A stretch of DNA of 17,910 nt from Methanospirillum hungatei. Lineage in GTDB: Archaea; Halobacteriota; Methanomicrobia; Methanomicrobiales; Methanospirillaceae. The stretch is from the NCBI RefSeq assembly GCF_020216685.1, contig NZ_JAIWNS010000069.1:1-17910 (forward strand). The letters are read 5' to 3'. A model generated the notes under the pieces. That model did not search any database and was not told the DNA's origin. It saw only the letters and a program-made list of their open reading frames with translations. Both the position numbers and the translations under genes were made by a program. Positions within the stretch are counted from its first letter, which is position 1. The number at the start of each line of letters is the position of its first letter. Below are positions 7,059 to 15,340 of the stretch, in pieces.

Positions 7059-8702
7059 TTATATTGACTGGAATAACTTGACTACATCAGTATAGTCAAT
7101 TCTGTTATTTCCTGAAAAGTCAAATGCTGCCACCGGTTCATTTTTGCTGATCCAGTCCATCTGCTTAAAGAAGGTCACCACGTCAGAGTAATCCGCCCGT
7201 CCATTTCCGTTCACATCCTCATACTTCCCGTCACCATTGAGGTCTTTTGGTGGCTGGCTCATACCAGGAAGGGCAACAACACCTGAAGATGACCCGCCAC
7301 CACCAAGGGCTTTGTAGAGATTAATTCTTCCACCAGAGACTGTTTTTCCAGAGAAGGCAGGGAGTTTGTCGACGGTATCCATAATCTTAGCCTTCAGAGC
7401 TGCAGGAGTCATCGATGGATTCTTCGAGAGCAGAAGGGCAGCAAGTCCTGCAACATGGGGTGTTGCCATTGAGGTCCCTTTCATCTTCACATACTGATGA
7501 CCAAGTGATGTCGGATACGTGGACATGATCCAGTCTCCAGGAGCCGCGACGTCTACCGTGGCTGCGCCATAATTAGAGAATGAAGGTATCCCGTCCTTTG
7601 CATCAGATGCTGCAACCGAAATAATCTGGGGAGAATCAAAACCTGATGGATAATGCGGTGTGATATCATTGTTGGATCCCGCATTTCCTGCAGCACAGGG
7701 GAACAGAATATTGGTTGAAGCAATCGCATCCCCGAGTGCCTGACTTTTTGCAGTTCCTCCCCATGAACAACTGATAACATTGGCTCCCATCCGTCGTGCA
7801 TAGGCGATGGCATTCAGCGATGCTGCGGTATCTCCGTTTCCATCGGCCCGGAGGAACTTTAGAGGCATGATCTTTACTTTCCAGGCAACACCAGCAATCC
7901 CTACACCGTTATTTCCAATCGCTCCAATCACTCCTGCACAATGGGTTCCATGTCCGTTGTCATCCATCGGGTCATTATCGTTGTTGATAAAGTCATATCC
8001 GTGAACATCATCCACATACCCGTTCCCGTCATCATCAATTCCGTTGTTTGGAATCTCACCCGGGTTTGTCCAGATATTTCCCGCCAGATCTGGATGGTTA
8101 TAATCCACACCAGTATCGATGACGGCGACTACTATGGTATTTGATCCGGTAGTAATGTCCCAGGCCTTTGAGGCTCCAATATCAGCACCACTCATCCCCC
8201 CGGTCTGGCCGGTGTTGGAAAGAGCCCATTGTTCTGAAAATTTCGGATCATTTGGAAATGACAGAGCAGAAAGCGCTCCTATCTCATCTGGTCCTGCCGG
8301 TTCTGTCTCCGGAAGTGATAATGAGATGATATAATTCGGCTCTGCATAGGCGACATATGGTGAACTTTCAAGTTCTGCGATGGCCTCTTTTACTGATATC
8401 GGCCCCTTTATATCGAGTGCCTGGAGATTGGAAAGACCTTCATCTGAAAAATCGGTGGCTACTTCTGCCCCCAGCGCTTCAAGAGCAACCGGCCCTGATC
8501 CTTCAGCTGCAAGTGCTGCAACAGTCCCGTCTTTATACTTGACGATGACTTCGCCTGGCACATACGGAGCAGTTGCCTGCTCTCCGGTCCCATTTGAAGA
8601 TTCAGATATTTCATCAGCATATACACCGGATATCAGACCTGAAAACAATAATCCGGTCAATAATAGAAGAGTTAACAGATATCGAAAATGCGCGAACTGC
8701 AT
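7059..8702 (-). CDS. Secreted subtilisin-like serine protease (S8) with dockerin-like calcium repeats
   Basis: Extracellular endopeptidase, about 547 residues. Order: signal peptide (hydrophobic RYLLTLLLLTGLLFSGLISG), inhibitor-type propeptide (VPGEVIVKYKDG to AYAEPNY), catalytic domain, glycine/serine linker, then a C-terminal calcium module. Catalytic residues, numbered from the chosen start: Asp196 (AVIDTGVDYNHPDL), His251 (NGHGTHCAGV), Asn340 (AAGNAGSN) and Ser411 (GTSMATPHVAG), so it should be active. DDDGNGYVDD in the catalytic domain is an extra calcium-binding-like insert. The tail has EF-hand-like loops, DLNGDGKYEDVNGNGRADY and FDFSGNNRIDYTDVV, as in dockerin type I repeats. The frame is open to 8843, but the signal peptide sets the start at ATG 8702 (GGGGG six bases upstream) or 8708. 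No membrane anchor follows. Confidence 0.92.
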   Translation of the reverse strand: MQFAHFRYLLTLLLLTGLLFSGLISGVYADEISESSNGTGEQATAPYVPGEVIVKYKDGTVAALAAEGSGPVALEALGAEVATDFSDEGLSNLQALDIKGPISVKEAIAELESSPYVAYAEPNYIISLSLPETEPAGPDEIGALSALSFPNDPKFSEQWALSNTGQTGGMSGADIGASKAWDITTGSNTIVVAVIDTGVDYNHPDLAGNIWTNPGEIPNNGIDDDGNGYVDDVHGYDFINNDNDPMDDNGHGTHCAGVIGAIGNNGVGIAGVAWKVKIMPLKFLRADGNGDTAASLNAIAYARRMGANVISCSWGGTAKSQALGDAIASTNILFPCAAGNAGSNNDITPHYPSGFDSPQIISVAASDAKDGIPSFSNYGAATVDVAAPGDWIMSTYPTSLGHQYVKMKGTSMATPHVAGLAALLLSKNPSMTPAALKAKIMDTVDKLPAFSGKTVSGGRINLYKALGGGGSSSGVVALPGMSQPPKDLNGDGKYEDVNGNGRADYSDVVTFFKQMDWISKNEPVAAFDFSGNNRIDYTDVVKLFQSI

Positions 8703-8726
8703 GTTCATCCCCCACAAAGACAGCCG

Positions 8727-8758
8727 GTACAGACTGTATGTACTAGGATCTATAAATT
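8727..8758 (-). promoter_or_regulatory. TATA box and adjacent inverted repeat upstream of the subtilase
   Basis: On the minus strand AATTTATA (8758-8751) is a TATA-like box. About 26 bases downstream is near 8728, giving a leader of roughly 25 bases to ATG 8702. Between them GTACA-N7-TGTAC (8743-8727) is an exact inverted repeat with 5-base arms overlying the predicted transcription start, a position suited to a repressor. The arms are short, so chance is possible. Confidence 0.35.
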
Positions 8759-8863
8759 CAGAGAGATTTAAGTATCTTCCCTGAAGGGTATGGCAGACAT
8801 TTTTCCAGGGCATACAATTATGAAAAGGAAAACAATTATCCAAGGAACCGGTAACGTGTACCT

Positions 8864-10153
8864 ATGAACCGGTCTGTACTCCAGGTCGCGCTGGATCTGG
8901 TTGAACTTGACCGAGCTATTACAATAGCCGGTGAAGCTGTTCTGGGAGGTGCTGACTGGCTGGAAGTTGGAACTCCCCTCATTAAAAGTGAAGGGATGAG
9001 AGCCGTATCAGCTTTGAAATCAGCATTTCCTGACCGGCAGATCATTGCTGATATGAAAACCGCCGACACCGGGGCAATCGAAGTAGAGATGGCAGCAAAG
9101 TCAGGAGCAGATATCGTCTGTGTCCTCGGAGCATCAGATAATTCTGTCATTGCCGAATCGGTCCGGGCTGCACGAAAATACGGGGTGAAGATCATGGCTG
9201 ACCTCATCTCGGTTCCAAACCCTTCAGGCAGGGCCGGTGAACTTGAACAGCTCGGTGTGGATTACATCTGTGCTCATACCGGTATTGACCAGCAGATGAC
9301 CGGTACAGACTCACTTGACCTTCTCATGAAAGTCATCAGGGAAGTAAGCATACCGGTCGCTGCAGCTGGTGGAATATCAGAAAAAACAGCACCCGGAGCA
9401 ATAGCTGCAGGGGCCTTTATTGTCATTGTTGGTGGTTCCATTATCAGGTCATCTGATGTCACCGGTTCTACGCGCAGAATTAAGGAGGCCATGAATCAGC
9501 CGGTTCCCTATGCCGGCCCTGAGATCTCTCGGGAAGATGAGATTCGGGAGATCCTCAGGTATGTCTCATCATCCAATGTATCTGATGCCATGCACCGGAA
9601 AGGAGCCATGACAGGAATGATTCCCCTTTGCCCGGGAACAAAAGCCATCGGGAAGGCGGTCACGGTGCAGACTTTTGCCGGAGACTGGGCAAAACCGGTG
9701 GAGGCAATTGATATCGCGTTACCAGGTGATGTCATCGTCATTAATAACGACAAGGGGACACATGTTGCTCCCTGGGGAGAACTTGCAACCATCTCGTGTC
9801 TTAACCGGGGAATTAGTGGTGTTATCATTGATGGAGCAGTCAGGGATGTTGATGATATCAAAAAGATGCAGTACCCCCTCTGGTCCACGGCAATGGCCCC
9901 GAACGCCGGAGAGCCAAAAGGATTTGGTGAGATTGGGTCTGAAATCCAGTGTGGTGGCCAGACGGTGAACCCTGGAGACTGGATCATCGCCGATGAAAGT
10001 GGTGTTGTGGTCATCCCGAAAACCCGTGCATATGAGATTGCAAGGCGTGCCAAAGAGGTTTATAATACGGAACTTCGGATCAGGCAGGAACTCAGACAGG
10101 GAAAGACACTTTCACAGGTCATGAATCTTCTCCGGTGGGAGAAGCATTCCTAA
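8864..10153 (+). CDS. Bifunctional hexulose-6-phosphate synthase / RraA-like protein
   Basis: Residues about 1-210 are hexulose-6-phosphate synthase, an orotidine-decarboxylase-like TIM barrel joining ribulose 5-phosphate and formaldehyde. In archaea lacking the oxidative pentose pathway it is thought to run in reverse, supplying ribulose 5-phosphate and releasing formaldehyde. Signatures: QVALDLVELDRA, EVGTPLIKSEG, the active-site IADMKTADTG, ICAHTGIDQQ and VAAAGGISEKT. Residues about 220-420 are an RraA-fold domain: SSSNVSDAMHRKGAM, GKAVTVQTFAGDW, GDVIVINNDKG and WGELATISCLNRGISGVIIDGAVRD. The fold occurs in RNase E regulators and in metal-dependent aldolases; with no RNase E expected here, a metabolic role is more likely. 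This fusion is known in methanogens. No Shine-Dalgarno sequence; ACAATTAT (8832-8839) lies about 27 bases before ATG 8864, so probably leaderless. Confidence 0.9.
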   Translation: MNRSVLQVALDLVELDRAITIAGEAVLGGADWLEVGTPLIKSEGMRAVSALKSAFPDRQIIADMKTADTGAIEVEMAAKSGADIVCVLGASDNSVIAESVRAARKYGVKIMADLISVPNPSGRAGELEQLGVDYICAHTGIDQQMTGTDSLDLLMKVIREVSIPVAAAGGISEKTAPGAIAAGAFIVIVGGSIIRSSDVTGSTRRIKEAMNQPVPYAGPEISREDEIREILRYVSSSNVSDAMHRKGAMTGMIPLCPGTKAIGKAVTVQTFAGDWAKPVEAIDIALPGDVIVINNDKGTHVAPWGELATISCLNRGISGVIIDGAVRDVDDIKKMQYPLWSTAMAPNAGEPKGFGEIGSEIQCGGQTVNPGDWIIADESGVVVIPKTRAYEIARRAKEVYNTELRIRQELRQGKTLSQVMNLLRWEKHS

Positions 10154-10171
10154 TTTTTCCGAATTCTATCA

Positions 10172-10180
10172 TTTTTTTTT
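10172..10180 (+). terminator. T9 tract after the HPS/RraA gene
   Basis: Nine consecutive T residues, 18 bases beyond the stop codon and preceded by a shorter T5 run (10154-10158), typical of archaeal oligo-T termination. It isolates the gene from the MarR operon promoter. Confidence 0.5.
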
Positions 10181-10212
10181 GATTTATTAGAGGACCGGAA
10201 TTGCATTCGCAG

Positions 10213-10248
10213 ATATATTATATAGTAACTAAATCATATAGTGACTAA
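10213..10248 (+). promoter_or_regulatory. MarR-operon promoter with two tandem palindromic operator-like sites
   Basis: Two near-identical 13-base copies, ATATAGTAACTAA (10220-10232) and ATATAGTGACTAA (10236-10248), repeat with a 16-base period and differ at one position. Each contains a perfect palindrome TAGT-N-ACTA (10223-10231 and 10239-10247). The TATA-like ATATATTATATA (10213-10224) overlaps the first copy. A start site 26 bases on falls in the second copy, leaving a leader of only about 6-10 bases before ATG 10254. Palindromes over the promoter of a MarR gene are typical autoregulatory operators. The repeat is seen; regulator binding is inferred. I found no third TAGTNACTA in the window. 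Confidence 0.65.
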
Positions 10249-10253
10249 GCAAA

Positions 10254-10781
10254 ATGGAAGATAATCAAAACATCCGTGATCTATACCAGATCTGGATGCG
10301 TCTTATGAATAAGTTAAGCGAATCTGAAAAACTGCCCAGAAATTACGGGATTGAAGAACTAATGACCCCATCAGATATTCATCTTATCCAGGCAATCGGA
10401 GCCAATCCTGAATATAATATCCGGGCAATTTCAGATATTCTTGGCATTACACCAGGTGCAGCATCTCAACAGGTGACCAAACTGGCAAAACGAGGTCTGG
10501 TAACAAAAAACAGGGGCGTAAAAAATGAGAAGGAAGTGTTTCTGACACTGACGCCTCTCGGAGAGGAAGCATTTCAGCATCATGAAACGCTTCATGAAGA
10601 AATTTATCAGCGGATTATCAGCAGAATAGAACCTCTGGAAACCAAAGAGATACAAACTATGAAACGGGTGCTCCTGGCTATGGAATCGGTGTATGAAGAA
10701 CGACTCTGCGAAGTCAGAAGAGAACTTGCGCAGCACAATGCCCGGAATGAGGCAGATGAATGTATGGGGGACTCATCATGA
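10254..10781 (+). CDS. MarR-family transcriptional regulator
   Basis: Winged-helix dimeric DNA-binding repressor, usually released by small phenolic or drug-like ligands or by oxidation. 175 residues. N-terminal dimerisation helix (NIRDLYQIWMRLMNKLSES), helix-turn-helix at about 58-85 (NIRAISDILGITPGAASQQV, TKLAKRGLVTK) and wing (NRGVKNEKEVFLTLTPLG), then long C-terminal helices for dimerisation (ISRIEPLETKEIQTMKRVLL). One cysteine lies in the C-terminal helix (EERLCEVRR). No Shine-Dalgarno sequence; the message is probably near-leaderless. The stop overlaps the start of the MFS gene as ATGA, so the two form an operon, and the tandem operator in front suggests that the protein represses itself and the transporter. 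Ligand unknown. Confidence 0.9.
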   Translation: MEDNQNIRDLYQIWMRLMNKLSESEKLPRNYGIEELMTPSDIHLIQAIGANPEYNIRAISDILGITPGAASQQVTKLAKRGLVTKNRGVKNEKEVFLTLTPLGEEAFQHHETLHEEIYQRIISRIEPLETKEIQTMKRVLLAMESVYEERLCEVRRELAQHNARNEADECMGDSS

Positions 10782-11926
10782 GTGCCTTTCGCCGGATTGG
10801 GGAACTGACCATCGCCCACCTGATCAACGATATTTATGCACCGGTCCTGATGGCCCTCCAGCCGGTACTGATCACCATATATGGATATGGTTATTTTGAG
10901 GCGGCATTACTCCCGGTCGTTCATAGTCTGACATCATCCCTCTTACAGCCACTTTTTGGATATCTTGCAGATAACAAAGGAATTAAAGTGAGTATCGGAA
11001 TATCCATCCTTCTTTCCGGTATAGGAGTATCTCTTCTGGGTCTGATTCCAGACCAGTATTATATCATGCTCCTGTGTGTTACCCTTTCAGGGATTGGACA
11101 TGCAAGTTTTCACCCCGGTGCTCTCTGTCAGGTCAGCATTCTTGCAACCGGAAGTTCCCGTGGGAAACTTACCTCGCTCTTTGTGGTGGGTGGGAACATG
11201 GGAATGGCTCTTGGGCCCATCATCGCCGGGATAATCCTGACAACCGGAGGGGTTCCTCAGGTCATCTGGCTGATTATCCCTGCTGTAGCAACCGCTTTAT
11301 TCCTGCACATAAACCCGCTTGCGGATTCCTGTAACATAAAACAGGAGAACACATCCGAAGGAGAAGAGAACTGGAGGCCGGTCATGCTCCTCTTCACCGG
11401 AGCTACCCTTCGATCCTGGGTTACCTTTGGAGCTATGACCTTTTTACCCACATATCTGGTGCTCGAAGGATATTCGCTCCTTGAAGCGACTACTTTAGTA
11501 AGTATCATGATGATAGCCGGTGTTGCCGGTCAGTTATCAGGTGGTGCTCTTTCAGACCGGATTGGCCGGAAAAAAGTTATCGTCATCACCACATTAGCAT
11601 CCATTCCGGCCTTCATCGCTATTCTTCTGACCCATGGATTGTTTTTAATTATATCCATGATGATCTTCGGGTTTTTACTCTGGTCGTCTTTCTCGGTCAC
11701 CATCGCATTATCCCACGAGATGATACCTTCCAAGATAGGGCTGATTTCGGGATTATTCCTTGGAATTGCCATGGGGGCCGGAGCAATCGGGGTATCGATA
11801 TCAGGAGCTGTTGCTGATATGGCAGGGCTCTACACAAGCCTTGAAACGTTCCCGGTTATCCTTGCAATTTCGGTCATCATCTTCATGCTCGTCAAATCTC
11901 CCTCTGTTCATTCCAGCCAGGATTAA
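10778..11926 (+). CDS. Major facilitator superfamily exporter, fosmidomycin-resistance (Fsr) type
   Basis: Inner-membrane secondary transporter, 382 residues, with the hydrophobic pattern of 12 membrane helices in two halves. The halves are joined by a polar loop at about 180-205 (CNIKQENTSEGEENWRP). Features of the Fsr group: HLINDIYAPVLMALQPVL in helix 1, LFGYLADNKGIK (motif A-like loop), GIGHASFHPGAL, and in the second half GALSDRIGRKKVI. The start is ATG 10778 (GGGGG at 10766-10770, seven bases upstream), overlapping the MarR stop; ATG 10760 is open but has no such signal. Archaea make isoprenoids by the mevalonate route, so fosmidomycin itself is unlikely to matter. The natural substrate is unknown, probably a toxic small molecule sensed by the MarR protein. 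Confidence 0.88.
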   Translation: MSAFRRIGELTIAHLINDIYAPVLMALQPVLITIYGYGYFEAALLPVVHSLTSSLLQPLFGYLADNKGIKVSIGISILLSGIGVSLLGLIPDQYYIMLLCVTLSGIGHASFHPGALCQVSILATGSSRGKLTSLFVVGGNMGMALGPIIAGIILTTGGVPQVIWLIIPAVATALFLHINPLADSCNIKQENTSEGEENWRPVMLLFTGATLRSWVTFGAMTFLPTYLVLEGYSLLEATTLVSIMMIAGVAGQLSGGALSDRIGRKKVIVITTLASIPAFIAILLTHGLFLIISMMIFGFLLWSSFSVTIALSHEMIPSKIGLISGLFLGIAMGAGAIGVSISGAVADMAGLYTSLETFPVILAISVIIFMLVKSPSVHSSQD

Positions 11927-11993
11927 TCTATTCTATCTTTTTTATGAAAGGTGACTTATGTAAGATTGCCTAATATACCTTAAGGTGAGGTGG

Positions 11994-14900
11994 ATGTGGT
12001 CAGGGAAGAGTGTGAACATTCTTCTAATTATTGTATTGACTAGTGTATTGATAATAGGGGGGACTCTCTGCTCTGCGGATGAAGAAGATATCAGTAAGGG
12101 AGGGTTTGCTCCCCTGTCACTTCAATGGCAGAAGATAGCAGGAGCGGAGAATACTTCAGCAGATAGTCAGTACTGTTGCGGAAGCGGGCCGCTTCGGGAA
12201 AGCCCCGTGGATCTCTCCCATCTGATAGGGAAGAAGATTCGAAGTCTGTCTATTCTGGCGGATTATCCATCAAAATTTGATCTTCGGGATTCAAAACGGG
12301 TCCCTGCTATCCGAGACCAGGGGCAGAGCGGGAGCTGCTGGGATTTTGCGGCAGTAAAATCTCTTGAATCATCTCTTCTTCCTGAAGTTGCCAAAGATTT
12401 TTCTGAGAACAACCTGAAAAACCATGTCTCTGTGTATGATCCTGAAGGGTTCGATTTTGCCGATGGGGGAAATGATCTTATGGCTGCTGCCTATTTCCTG
12501 CGGGGTTCTGGACCGGTACCGGAAAAACTGGATCCATATAATCCATATTCTTTTATTTCACCCCAGAATCTCCCGGTAGAGACACGGGTCAGTGATGTTC
12601 CGATGATACCCGGACGCTCCGGCCCGACCGATAATGAAAATGTAAAGTGGGCTCTGGTAAATCTTGGCTGTCTGTACTCTACTATCCTGTATGATGACCA
12701 GTACTTCAATACCGAAACAAATGGGTATTACAATCCTGACGGAACTACTCCCAATCATGCGATCTCCATTATCGGCTGGGATGATACCTATCCTGCATCC
12801 AATTTTAATACTGAACCGGCAGGAGACGGAGCATTTATCTGTGCAAACAGCTGGGGGACAAACTGGGGAGATAAAGGATTCTTTTACATATCATATTACG
12901 ACACTCTGATTGCAAAGCGGATCTCCGCATTTACTGCAGCAACCGATAATACCGACGGTAGTTATGGATATGATCCATTAGGCTGGGTGAACAGTTTCGG
13001 ATTTGGATTTGCCGATGCCTCTGCTGCAAATGTGTTCACTGCTGATGCTGATATCGAGGTTACGAGTGCCGGGTTTTACATCCCACAGGTCGGAACCAGT
13101 GTTACCGCATCAGTATACCTCAATCCGGATAACGGACCGGTAGGAGATTCTTCGGTGGCAACATCAAATGGAGAAGTCTATCAGATTCCCGGCTATCACT
13201 CACTTCAGTTTGATCTTCCGGTAAAGGTAAAGAAAGGTGAGAAATTCTCTATAGTTGTTGATTTTAACACACCGGACTATGGATTTCCCATCCCGGTTGA
13301 ATATCCGGTGCCAGGGTACAGCAGCAAAGCGACTGCACAGCCGGGACAGAGTTATGTGAAAACATCCACTGGAAAATGGTCTGATCTGACGACCTGGGAT
13401 CCTCAGGGGAATGCATGTATTCGTGCAGGATACCGGCTGATATCAGGGCCAAAAGCAGATTTTTACGCAGAACCAACCAGTGGAAGTGCCCCGCTGACGG
13501 TAACGTTCCATGATATCTCTACCGGAAACCCTGAACGCTGGCTCTGGCAGTTTGGTGACGGATCTACTTCTACTGAACAAAATCCCATCCATACGTACTC
13601 ATACAATGGAGTATACTCCGTTACCCTCACCAGTGATACCCCGGCCGGAGAATCTATGATGGTAAAGAAGAATTATATCACCGTCTCCGAACCGACAAAG
13701 ATAATCGTTCCCGATGACCATTCACTTATTCAGGAAGCTATCAACACCGCTCCACCAGGATCTACTATTCTTGTCAGATATGGATATTATCCTGAAAAAC
13801 TGACTATAAACAAACCAATAACCCTTATTGGAGAGAGCAGTGCCGATGGACAAAAACCTATCATTGATGCACAATTTACCGGAACACCAGTCAGCATCAC
13901 TGCCGCCGGAGTTACGGTTGAGAACTTTTCCCTGACCGGAGCATGGTCTGAAACTGCCATCCGCCCTGGTGTTGCAGTCAGAGGGAACAAAGCGGTTATC
14001 AAAAATAACTGGATCTTTGAGAATTACGCTGGAGTGAGGTTTGAAAGTGTTGCCGGAGGAATTCTTGATGGAAATATCATCTGGAACTCAACCAGCAATG
14101 CAATCTACGGAGAGTCCAGTTCTTATCTTGATATCTCAAATAATACCGTCGTCTGGACAAAAGAGTCGTCAGCGGTCAGGCTTGTATCCGCATACAACTC
14201 CGTTGTCAAAGGAAATGCAATCGCAGAAAATAAAAAAGCAGGACTTTCAGTTACCGGAACCGGGGTGACCGTCTATGATAATTACCTGAATAATACCCAG
14301 AATGTTGCTCTGACATCAGATACGAAAGTTACCTGGAATATTCCAAAGACAACCGGACCCAATATTGTTCTCGGCCCGTATATCGGGGGTAATTTCTGGG
14401 CTGCACCGGATGGGACCGGATTTTCAGAGACACACAAAGATGAAAACGGTGATGGTTTTTGTGATGAGGTCTACCGGATTTTGGGAGATAATGTAGATGA
14501 GCTACCTCTCGCTATTCCCGATTCCGTGCCTCCCTCTGCATCATTTGAGGCTGAACCAAGGACCGGGAGTCTGCCGCTGACTGTACAGTTCAAAGATACA
14601 TCACTCGGCACCATTGAGAGCTGGCTCTGGGATTTTGGAGATGATACATCCTCATCCGAGCGGCACCCTGTCCATGTATACGAGAATATCGGATCCTATA
14701 ATGTAAACCTGACAGTTACCGGCCCGAAAGGGAGTGATACTGAGTTAAAACTCTCATACATCACAGTCACCGGCACCGGAAACAAATATGTCCTGACTTT
14801 GATGCCTGGCTGGAATTTTTTCACTCCGCCAAAATCACTCTCACCGGGAAGTGATACTGCCGCACTATTTGGATCCATAGAGACCAGCGGACACTCAATA

Positions 14901-15284
14901 TTTGAATTTCCAAACCAGACATGGGGCTGGACAAAGGTAAACCGGGATACTGTGCTCCATCCGGTAACCGGATACTGGATTTACTCAAAGAACCGGGTGA
15001 ACACGACTCTCTGGCTTGATCCAGTCAGTGGCGGCAAGAAAACGGTTGAACCAGGATGGAACGCCATCGGATCTCCGGGAACCGGACCGGTTAAGGCTAA
15101 GGATGCAATGAGTACTCTGGGAGAGAGATGGACCTATCTCATCGGATATGATGAGGGTATGCAAAAATACGAGGACGTGATAATCAGGAAGGGATCAGGG
15201 ATTCATTCGGATGACCGCCTTCTCAAATCAGGACATGGATACTGGCTTTATGCTACGGGGGCGGGAGATATCTATGCCGCATAA
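11994..15284 (+). CDS. Secreted multi-domain papain-type (C1) cysteine protease
   Basis: Extracellular protein of 1,096 residues. Order: signal peptide (VNILLIIVLTSVLIIGG); C1A peptidase (about 90-315) with oxyanion Gln109 and nucleophile Cys115 in DQGQSGSCWDFAA, His255 in NHAISIIGWDD and Asn285 in CANSWGTNWGDKGFF; lectin-like beta domain (about 325-485); PKD repeat 1 (487-565, LWQFGDGSTSTEQNPIHTYS); NosD-like parallel beta-helix (569-840, from DDHSLIQEAINTAPPGSTIL); PKD repeat 2 (847-925, WLWDFGDDTSSSERHPVHVY); and a C-terminal pair of PGWN...GYW(I/L)Y modules (930-1096). All catalytic residues are present, though the usual SCWAF is SCWDF. The start is ATG 11994 with GGTGA at 11984-11988; GTG 11985 lies in that signal. 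No transmembrane anchor. Likely acts on the cell surface or on external protein or glycan. Confidence 0.9.
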   Translation: MWSGKSVNILLIIVLTSVLIIGGTLCSADEEDISKGGFAPLSLQWQKIAGAENTSADSQYCCGSGPLRESPVDLSHLIGKKIRSLSILADYPSKFDLRDSKRVPAIRDQGQSGSCWDFAAVKSLESSLLPEVAKDFSENNLKNHVSVYDPEGFDFADGGNDLMAAAYFLRGSGPVPEKLDPYNPYSFISPQNLPVETRVSDVPMIPGRSGPTDNENVKWALVNLGCLYSTILYDDQYFNTETNGYYNPDGTTPNHAISIIGWDDTYPASNFNTEPAGDGAFICANSWGTNWGDKGFFYISYYDTLIAKRISAFTAATDNTDGSYGYDPLGWVNSFGFGFADASAANVFTADADIEVTSAGFYIPQVGTSVTASVYLNPDNGPVGDSSVATSNGEVYQIPGYHSLQFDLPVKVKKGEKFSIVVDFNTPDYGFPIPVEYPVPGYSSKATAQPGQSYVKTSTGKWSDLTTWDPQGNACIRAGYRLISGPKADFYAEPTSGSAPLTVTFHDISTGNPERWLWQFGDGSTSTEQNPIHTYSYNGVYSVTLTSDTPAGESMMVKKNYITVSEPTKIIVPDDHSLIQEAINTAPPGSTILVRYGYYPEKLTINKPITLIGESSADGQKPIIDAQFTGTPVSITAAGVTVENFSLTGAWSETAIRPGVAVRGNKAVIKNNWIFENYAGVRFESVAGGILDGNIIWNSTSNAIYGESSSYLDISNNTVVWTKESSAVRLVSAYNSVVKGNAIAENKKAGLSVTGTGVTVYDNYLNNTQNVALTSDTKVTWNIPKTTGPNIVLGPYIGGNFWAAPDGTGFSETHKDENGDGFCDEVYRILGDNVDELPLAIPDSVPPSASFEAEPRTGSLPLTVQFKDTSLGTIESWLWDFGDDTSSSERHPVHVYENIGSYNVNLTVTGPKGSDTELKLSYITVTGTGNKYVLTLMPGWNFFTPPKSLSPGSDTAALFGSIETSGHSIFEFPNQTWGWTKVNRDTVLHPVTGYWIYSKNRVNTTLWLDPVSGGKKTVEPGWNAIGSPGTGPVKAKDAMSTLGERWTYLIGYDEGMQKYEDVIIRKGSGIHSDDRLLKSGHGYWLYATGAGDIYAA

Positions 15285-15340
15285 CCCTAATTTCTCTGAG
15301 AAGAAAGACTCATCGGGAGATAAGATTATACACTTAACTG

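Noticed and set aside
8709..8843. Upstream extension of the subtilase frame by 45 residues
   Set aside because: The extension buries the signal peptide, crosses the predicted promoter and has no signal-like features.
8845..8873. GAACCGGT repeated 21 bases apart across the HPS/RraA start codon
   Set aside because: ACCGG(T) words are very common throughout the window, so the repeat is probably compositional; the second copy is also coding.
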